Assembly: GCF_002939985.1 (NCBI RefSeq)
Contig: NZ_MDFM01000001.1
Span: 124,001-188,000, forward strand
Direction: 5' to 3'
Length of the DNA stretch: 64,000 bases
From: Xanthomonas hortorum pv. cynarae
GTDB lineage: Bacteria; Pseudomonadota; Gammaproteobacteria; Xanthomonadales; Xanthomonadaceae
Shown piece after piece: positions 58,931-64,000 of the stretch. Position 1 is the first letter of the stretch, and every line of letters begins with the position of its first letter. A program made the position numbers and the translations under genes. Below the pieces are notes generated by a model. It was given only the letters and a program-made list of their open reading frames with translations. It made no database searches and had not been told where the DNA came from.

Positions 58931-60184
58931 ATGAAGTCGAAGTCGATGTGCACCACGGTGGGTCTGATTGCCATGTGTCTGGCCGGTTCGGCCGCCGCTG
59001 CCGGCAAACCGCTGTATCAATCCGGTCCTGCGCTGAGCCGCAGTGCAGCCGCCACTGCCACCACCGAACCCTCGCTGCAACGGGTGTTGAGCTCACCGTC
59101 CACAGCCACCGCGCAGGTAGTCCAGCTCGATGCCGGTGCAGTCACCGCCTCGGAAAAGCTGCTGGAACTGCAACTGGATGGCCAGACCATCACCGCCACC
59201 CAGGCCAAGGTCGATGCCCTGGAAGGCGGCGATAGCGTGTGGTACGGCAACCTCGGCCCGCGCGCTGGTACGCGTGCACGCACGCTGTCGGGCGTGGATC
59301 CGCTGAACTCCGCGATCCTGGTCCGTAGCGGCGACACCGTCACCGGCACCATTCGCTACGCCGGCAAACTCTATCGCCTGCGTCCGCTGGCCGATGGTCG
59401 CCACGTGCTGGTGCAGGTGGATGAGCAGCGCATGCCGCAGGAGCATCCGGCCGAATACAGCCTGCTGCCCAAGTTCGACATGCCCGGCGACGGTCGTGTC
59501 ACCGCTGCCGCCGCCTCGTCCGGCAGTCCGGCGACCATTCGCGTGCTGGTGGTCGCCACCAATCAGGCGGTGACTGCGTACGGCGGCAACATGCAAGCGC
59601 TGGTGCAGCTGGCGGTGGCCGAGGCCAACCAGGGCTACACCAACAGCAACGTCGGCATCACCCTGCGGCTGGCGCGTTACGAGACCACCAGCTACAGCGA
59701 AACCGGCAACTTCACCACCGACCTGCAGCGCTTCCGCGTGACCAACGACGGTTACATGGACAGCATCCACACCAGCCGCAACACGTATACCGCCGATGTG
59801 GGCGTGATCGTGTTGAACAACGCCACTTACTGCGGACTGGCATCGGGGATTGGGTCGACCGCCGCAACCGCGTTTGCATCGGTGTACTGGGATTGCGCCA
59901 CCGGCTACTACAGCTTTGCGCATGAAATCGGGCACCTGCAGAGCGCACGCCACGACGCCACCAACGACCCGAGCACCTCGCCGTATGCCTACGGTCACGG
60001 CTATCGCTATGGCAACAGCTGGCGCACCATCATGGCCTACGACTGCAGCAGCGGTTGCCCGCGCCTGAACTATTGGTCCAACCCCAACATCAACTACAAC
60101 GGCATCCCGATGGGCAATGCCAGCACCGCCGACAATCAGCGCGTGCTGGTCAACACCAAGGCCACGATTGCCGGCTTCCGCTGA
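58931..60184 (+). CDS. Secreted zinc metalloprotease (HExxHxxxxxH)
   Basis: The 417-residue preproprotein has a signal peptide (VGLIAMCLAGSAAAAG) and an N-terminal region of about 190 residues that looks like a propeptide. A reprolysin-like domain follows, with HEIGHLQSARH (residues 331-341), a consensus metzincin zinc site, and a Met-turn at TIMAYDCSS (Met368). Paired cysteines (YCGL/WDCATG, YDCSSGCP) suggest disulfides, fitting extracellular action. The host or bacterial substrate is unknown. A terminator follows. Confidence 0.9.
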   Translation: MKSKSMCTTVGLIAMCLAGSAAAAGKPLYQSGPALSRSAAATATTEPSLQRVLSSPSTATAQVVQLDAGAVTASEKLLELQLDGQTITATQAKVDALEGGDSVWYGNLGPRAGTRARTLSGVDPLNSAILVRSGDTVTGTIRYAGKLYRLRPLADGRHVLVQVDEQRMPQEHPAEYSLLPKFDMPGDGRVTAAAASSGSPATIRVLVVATNQAVTAYGGNMQALVQLAVAEANQGYTNSNVGITLRLARYETTSYSETGNFTTDLQRFRVTNDGYMDSIHTSRNTYTADVGVIVLNNATYCGLASGIGSTAATAFASVYWDCATGYYSFAHEIGHLQSARHDATNDPSTSPYAYGHGYRYGNSWRTIMAYDCSSGCPRLNYWSNPNINYNGIPMGNASTADNQRVLVNTKATIAGFR

Positions 60185-60210
60185 GGTTGACGTTGAGCGT
60201 TTCGCTGTCG

Positions 60211-60237
60211 GCCCGGCACTCCATGTGCCGGGCTTTT
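60211..60237 (+). terminator. Terminator after the metalloprotease gene
   Basis: GCCCGGCAC (60211-60219), a 5-base loop and GTGCCGGGC (60225-60233) form a perfect 9-bp stem, followed by TTTT. Confidence 0.88.
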
Positions 60238-60320
60238 GCCGCTACACCCGCGCGCGGGTGTAACGCAGACTAGGCGCACCGTCGGCAACTGCCGGCCTTG
60301 TCTTGTGGAGCGGAGCACTC

Positions 60321-60740
60321 ATGTCCAAGTCCTTGCGTTATGCGGCGCTTTGCCTGGCCGTACTTGCGGTTGCCGGCTGCAAACAGCAACCCGCCGCGCC
60401 GGCTCCCTCGCAACCCAAGCCCGCTGCTGTGGCGACGGCAACGCCCACCGGCAACGATGCCGAGGCGCGCGCCCTGCATGTGCTGGAAGCGCGCTTGCAG
60501 AGCGATCATTTTTATCCGGACAACTGCATCAGCATCCTGTCCGAACAGGGCGATGCGCCCACCCCGGATGCCTTCGAATTCGCAGTGCACGAGCGCCATG
60601 GCAACGACTGCCCTGGCGACCCGCAGACCAGCCCGGTACGCGACCGCTTCCGCGTGCAAGCCGATGGCACAGTACTCTGGTACGACGTGGTCAATGCCGA
60701 TTTTGTCGACTACGCCGAGCATGCGCGTAGCGTGCAGTGA
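60321..60740 (+). CDS. Small lipoprotein of unknown function
   Basis: The 139-residue product has a lipoprotein signal with lipobox LAVAGC (Cys20), then a Pro/Ala-rich linker. A mature domain follows with the cysteines in DNCIS and NDCPGDP and the segment VLWYDVVNADFVDYAEHARSV. I do not recognise a named family. GGAG lies 5 bases before the ATG. It follows the metalloprotease gene after a terminator, so it has its own promoter or depends on read-through. Confidence 0.75.
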   Translation: MSKSLRYAALCLAVLAVAGCKQQPAAPAPSQPKPAAVATATPTGNDAEARALHVLEARLQSDHFYPDNCISILSEQGDAPTPDAFEFAVHERHGNDCPGDPQTSPVRDRFRVQADGTVLWYDVVNADFVDYAEHARSVQ

Positions 60741-60771
60741 TGCCTTTGCTCGCTAGGTTCTCTCAGCCACG

Positions 60772-61515
60772 TTAAAGCGCCAACTGCTCCAGCGCGATGC
60801 TACCGGCATCCACACGCAACACCGAGCCTTGTTCGTACCAGTCGCCCAGCACAATGCGCGTGCAGGTGTGGCCACCGGCCTGCAGCGTGTGCACGTTGGG
60901 GCGATGGGTATGACCGTGGATCAAGCGATCTACGCCATAACGCACGAAGGTCGCTTCCACTTCGGCCGGTGCGACGTCGGTAACGGTTTCGAAGCGCAAT
61001 TGATCGCCCTGCTTGAGTTCCGATTGACGCGCCTGGCTTGCCGCGCGCGCCTGCTGCGCGAACGCTACCCGTGCGGCCAGCGGCTGGGCCAGGAACTGCG
61101 CCTGAAACACCGGGTCGCGCGTCTGTGCACGGAACGCCTGATAGGCGGTGTCGTCGGTGCATAGCAGATCGCCATGCATCAACAGCGTCGGATGCCCGTA
61201 CAGATCGATGACGGTGGGATCGGGCAGGATGCGGAAGCCGGCGCGCTGCGCATAGGTCTGGCCAACCAGAAAATCGCGGTTGCCTGCCATGAAGAACACC
61301 GGTACGCCGCTATCGGCGACGGCATGCAGCGCAGTGGCGACAGCGTCTGCGGCGGCCGACGGGGTGTCATCGCCGATCCAGGCTTCGAACAGATCGCCGA
61401 GGATGTAGAGCGCGTCGCTGCCGGGCACCTGCGTGCGCAGGAAGTCCAGAAACAGCTCAGTAATCGCCGGCCGGGCCGGATCCAGATGCAGGTCGGAAAT
61501 GAACAGGGTCGTCAT
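60772..61515 (-). CDS. lpxH: UDP-2,3-diacylglucosamine diphosphatase
   Basis: The 247-residue metallophosphoesterase has the ordered motifs FISDLHLD (5-12), [12 protein letters not shown] (about 39-50), [22 protein letters not shown] and IHGHTHRPN. It cuts UDP-2,3-diacylglucosamine to lipid X in lipid A synthesis at the inner membrane. The frame runs far upstream through a repeat element, but the family start is this ATG at 61515. It is convergent with the lipoprotein gene. Confidence 0.95.
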   Translation of the reverse strand: MTTLFISDLHLDPARPAITELFLDFLRTQVPGSDALYILGDLFEAWIGDDTPSAAADAVATALHAVADSGVPVFFMAGNRDFLVGQTYAQRAGFRILPDPTVIDLYGHPTLLMHGDLLCTDDTAYQAFRAQTRDPVFQAQFLAQPLAARVAFAQQARAASQARQSELKQGDQLRFETVTDVAPAEVEATFVRYGVDRLIHGHTHRPNVHTLQAGGHTCTRIVLGDWYEQGSVLRVDAGSIALEQLAL

Positions 61516-61599
61516 TGCGCCATTGTACGGCGGCAGCGCGGGACGGGAACCGGGACGCTGGGGTAGGCAGCGTGAGCAGGACAAGCACGGAGCGAAATG

Positions 61600-61780
61600 C
61601 CCTCTCCCTGCGGGAGAGGGGTAGGGGTGAGGGTACGGGGCGAAGCCACACGCTGAAGTTGCAATGGCTGCGTGTTGGCTTTTTATCAACCTTCGCGAGA
61701 GATCTTCTACGGCGAGTGCGCGAGGCTTCGCACGTACCCTCATCCGCCCCTGCGGGGCACCTTCTCCCGAGGGGAGAAGG
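61600..61780. repeat. Dispersed CCTTCTCCC hairpin element, copy 2
   Basis: CCCTCTCCC / GGGAGAGGG (61600-61620) and CCTTCTCCC / GGGAGAAGG (61760-61780) are perfect 9-bp hairpins at the two ends. Inside, GAGGGTACGGGGCGAAGCC on the left is roughly complementary to GGCTTCGCACGTACCCTC on the right. It lies upstream of lpxH on the minus strand and after the PAP2 gene. It is the partner of the element at 44264-44532. Confidence 0.8.
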
Positions 61781-61835
61781 GAGTGGCGAGGTTGCTTGCT
61801 CGTCAGAGAATCTCTGCGCTGCTGGTCCCTGCTTT

Positions 61836-62378
61836 TTACCCCAACAACACCGGCAATCCCCACAAAGACAAACTGGCCAGCACCACCCCGATCGCGGTCG
61901 CAGCCAGCACATCGCTTGGATAATGCAGCCCCAACACCACCCGCGACAGCGCCACGCCCGCCGAGAACGGCACCAGCAACGGTGCCAGCCACGGATAGTA
62001 GGCCAGCGCCACGATGCTGAAGGACACCGCGTGCAAGGTGTGGCCGGAGGGGAAACTGAACTCGTCCAGCGGCGCTACCCAGGCGCGAATGCGCACGTCG
62101 GCTGCATACGGGCGCGGGCGCCGCGTCCAGCGTTTGAGTGACTTGTACAAGGTCAGCGCGAGCACACCGGTGGCTGCCATGTGCGCAGATGCGCGTACGC
62201 CGTCCATGCCGTCGAGCAGCACCAACAGGCCCATCAGGCCATACCAGAACACCCCATCGCCGAGCCGGCTGATGGTGGCGAACGCGCGCCGCACCGGGTG
62301 ACGCCGGCACCAGTGATTGGCGCGCCGGCACCAGCGCGCTTCGTGACCGCGTAGAACCTCAAGCCGCGTTGCCGACAT
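61836..62378 (-). CDS. PAP2-family phosphatase
   Basis: The 180-residue membrane protein has the three PAP2 motifs: [12 protein letters not shown] (motif 1), FPSGHT (motif 2) and [15 protein letters not shown] (motif 3), with membrane segments between. It removes phosphate from a lipid phosphate such as phosphatidate or undecaprenyl diphosphate. Its start overlaps the end of the glycosyltransferase gene by 20 bases, so the two are probably coupled. Longer upstream starts run into that other gene. Confidence 0.85.
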   Translation of the reverse strand: MSATRLEVLRGHEARWCRRANHWCRRHPVRRAFATISRLGDGVFWYGLMGLLVLLDGMDGVRASAHMAATGVLALTLYKSLKRWTRRPRPYAADVRIRAWVAPLDEFSFPSGHTLHAVSFSIVALAYYPWLAPLLVPFSAGVALSRVVLGLHYPSDVLAATAIGVVLASLSLWGLPVLLG

Positions 62379-63495
62379 AACGCCCCCGTGCAGCAGTGAT
62401 GCCCAGCAACAAGGCTTCGAAATCGGACACCACATTGTCCGGGTGCAGTTTCTGCATCGCTTGCGCGGCCGCAGCACCCATGCGCTGGCGCATCGCGTCG
62501 TCGTCGGTGAGTGCGACGGCGGCCTGGATAAACGCCGCGTCGGTCTCGACTGCCGCGCCGCTGTGACCGCTGCGCAGATACTCGCGTGCGGCGCCGTAAT
62601 CGAAAGCGACCGTGGCCACACCGCTGGCCATCGCCTCCAGGGTCACGTTGCCGAAGGTCTCGCTGCGGCTGGGGAACAGGAACAGATCGCCGCTGGCGAA
62701 GTGGCGTGCCAGCGCCTCGCCGCGCTGGATGCCGCAGAAAATGAAATCGGGGTTCTCGTGCGCGATCTTGTCGCGTGCCGGGCCATCGCCCACCCACACA
62801 AAGCGTGCTTTCGGGCGGATCTGCTGCAGCTTGCGAAAGGCATGGATGGCAAGGGGCAGGTTCTTTTCGTTGGCGATGCGTCCGACGTAGATTGCAGCGA
62901 AGCCTTCACCTTCGATGCCCCATTCGGCACGCAGCGCGTGATCGCGTCGCGCCGGATCGAACTGCTGGTTGTCCACCGCGCGTGCCAGCAATTGCACGCG
63001 CTCGAATCCGCCTTCGCGCAGGAATTGCTGCAGTTCGCGCGTCGGCACCAGGGTGGCATCGGCCTGATTATGAAAGCGCCGCATCCAGCGCAACGCGGTG
63101 CCTTGCAGCCAGGCGGCGCCGTAGTCGGGCAGGTATTCGTCGAAACGCGTATGGAAGCCGGTGGCGACCGGGATGCCGAGCCGGCGCGCTGCACGCATCG
63201 CCGACCAGCCCAAGGGGCCTTCCGTGGCCACATAGATCGCATCCGGTTGCGTGATTCGCCAATGACGGATGAGCCGCTGCGTTGCCGGCAGCCCGAATTT
63301 CAGCCCCGGATAGCGCGGCAGCGATGCGCCGCGCACCAACAATGCAGTCGCCGGTCCCGTATCGCCGCTCTGACGCGGGCGCACCACGTCCACCTGATGT
63401 CCGCGTGCGCGCAGGCCGGTTTCCAGGCCGTGCACGGTCAGCGCCACACCATTGACTTCGGGGGGATAGGTTTCGGTAACGATCGCGTAGCGCAT
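62359..63495 (-). CDS. GT4-family glycosyltransferase
   Basis: The 378-residue product has the GT-B fold of family 4. The N-terminal part begins MRYAIVTETYPPEVNGVALTV. The C-terminal part has AIYVGRIANEKNLPLAI and the EX7E motif in SRSETFGNVTLEAMASG. It moves a sugar from a nucleotide donor to a lipid or polysaccharide acceptor. GGAGAA precedes the ATG. The overlapping PAP2 gene suggests a shared lipid substrate, which is inference. Its upstream side carries a dispersed repeat. Confidence 0.88.
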   Translation of the reverse strand: MRYAIVTETYPPEVNGVALTVHGLETGLRARGHQVDVVRPRQSGDTGPATALLVRGASLPRYPGLKFGLPATQRLIRHWRITQPDAIYVATEGPLGWSAMRAARRLGIPVATGFHTRFDEYLPDYGAAWLQGTALRWMRRFHNQADATLVPTRELQQFLREGGFERVQLLARAVDNQQFDPARRDHALRAEWGIEGEGFAAIYVGRIANEKNLPLAIHAFRKLQQIRPKARFVWVGDGPARDKIAHENPDFIFCGIQRGEALARHFASGDLFLFPSRSETFGNVTLEAMASGVATVAFDYGAAREYLRSGHSGAAVETDAAFIQAAVALTDDDAMRQRMGAAAAQAMQKLHPDNVVSDFEALLLGITAARGRYVGNAA

Positions 63496-63580
63496 GCCCG
63501 TTCTCCGGTTTTGGCTAGCTTCCGGGAGAGCGATGGCATGGATGTTGCGACGATAAGTCGCGGCGGTGACAAGCGCGACG

Positions 63581-63704
63581 GGAGTGGGGATTTGGGATTC
63601 GGGATTGGAGATTCGCAGAAGCGGGCTGTGCAAATGTCAGCAAGCCCGCAACACATGGTATGCCGGGATCAACAAATCCCCAATCCCGAATCTCCCATCC
63701 CGCC
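63581..63704. repeat. GGGATT-rich dispersed repeat (copy 2)
   Basis: GATTCGGGATTGGAGATT (63597-63614) is complementary to AATCCCCAATCCCGAATC (63675-63692) with one mismatch, giving a long hairpin. The loop contains ATTCGCAGAAGCGGG, like ATTCGCAGAGCGGG in the copy at 41457-41579. The tandem CCCAATT array of that copy is missing here. Confidence 0.8.
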
Positions 63705-63718
63705 TGAGGCCACCGGCC

Positions 63719-64000
63719 TCAGGTCACAAACGGTTTGAACGCGATTCCCAGCCCGGCCATGCTTTCGACTTCGCCAATCAGATCGGCGCGCAGCAACGGG
63801 CGCGAGTCGATCCAGCTTTGCGACAGGATCAATGACAGTCGGGTGTCATCGGCAGTGAGTTCCAGGGTCGGAATCGGGTCGGACTCGTGCGCGCGATGCA
63901 GCAGCACTGCCAGCCGCAACAATGCGGCCTTGCGTCGGGTCGGCAGCAACAGACGATCCGGCAGCGCCTCGAACGCGGTCTTGGGCACGTTGCGCCGGTG
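63719..64000 (-). CDS. ppx: Exopolyphosphatase, C-terminal part (partial at window end)
   Basis: Ninety-three residues are present to a TGA at 63721-63719, and the frame is open through the window edge. RRKAALLRLAVLLHRAHESDP, the segment TADDTRLSLIL, and LLRADLIGEVESM match the C-terminal HD-like domain of Ppx. Ppx releases phosphate from polyphosphate ends. The N-terminal ASKHA domains lie outside. In many genomes ppk is nearby, but it is not seen here. Confidence 0.85.
   Translation of the reverse strand, partial: HRRNVPKTAFEALPDRLLLPTRRKAALLRLAVLLHRAHESDPIPTLELTADDTRLSLILSQSWIDSRPLLRADLIGEVESMAGLGIAFKPFVT

Noticed and set aside
60772-62331. A 519-residue version of LpxH with a long N-terminus
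   Set aside because: The extra part is read through the repeat element at 61600-61780 and the antisense of the PAP2 gene. The LpxH family starts at 61515.

Overview
The window is a piece of a Xanthomonas chromosome (Gammaproteobacteria, Xanthomonadaceae). The evidence is the GC-rich base composition, the xanthomonad forms of the ribosomal proteins, a class II DAHP synthase, the folC-dedD-cvpA-purF order, a TorF-type porin, S46 and HExxH secreted peptidases, and xanthomonad-style palindromic repeats in the intergenic gaps. The species cannot be fixed from the sequence alone. I see no prophage, insertion sequence, CRISPR array, rRNA or tRNA gene.

Region 1 (1-16.5 kb) is the ribosomal protein superlocus, all on the plus strand: the end of fusA, tuf, then the S10 genes (rpsJ rplC rplD rplW rplB rpsS rplV rpsC rplP rpmC rpsQ), the spc genes (rplN rplX rplE rpsN rpsH rplF rplR rpsE rpmD rplO secY) and the alpha genes (rpsM rpsK rpsD rpoA rplQ). 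Gene order matches E. coli except that rpmJ is missing after secY. Two promoters and a dyad lie ahead of rpsJ. Several longer gaps inside the locus carry strong hairpins, including a terminator-like C(UUCG)G hairpin with a T tract between rpoA and rplQ. A terminator follows rplQ.

Region 2 (16.5-32.8 kb) holds housekeeping and metabolic genes: dsbB, class II DAHP synthase, a mechanosensitive channel, an amidase, a DUF2127 membrane protein, typA, a cyclophilin, mdh, a glutathione transferase, a SleB-type wall hydrolase, an MFS transporter, dienoyl-CoA reductase (fadH) and a zinc-free ADH/quinone reductase-like enzyme. The 190 bases ahead of the SleB gene fold into a three-way-junction RNA with a competing pairing. 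This is the best candidate here for an undescribed regulatory element.

Region 3 (32.8-44.5 kb) has an OmpA/OprF protein, a small secreted protein, a pseudouridine synthase, an HNH nuclease, kbl, the complete sulfate ABC importer (sbp-cysT-cysW-cysA), a TorF-type porin and tdh. kbl and tdh, which form the two-step threonine-to-glycine route, are both on the minus strand but about 6 kb apart. Three families of dispersed palindromic repeats occupy the gaps.

Region 4 (44.5-64 kb) has a TonB-dependent receptor divergent from a Tat-exported phosphocholine-type phospholipase C. The space between them holds a near-consensus PHO box placed exactly 10 bp before a -10 element. Then come an S46 dipeptidyl-peptidase, a histidine phosphatase, a membrane protein, folC-dedD-cvpA-purF, a ferritin-like DUF455 protein, a secreted HExxHxxxxxH metalloprotease, a lipoprotein, lpxH, overlapping PAP2 phosphatase and GT4 glycosyltransferase genes, and the 3' end of ppx running off the window.
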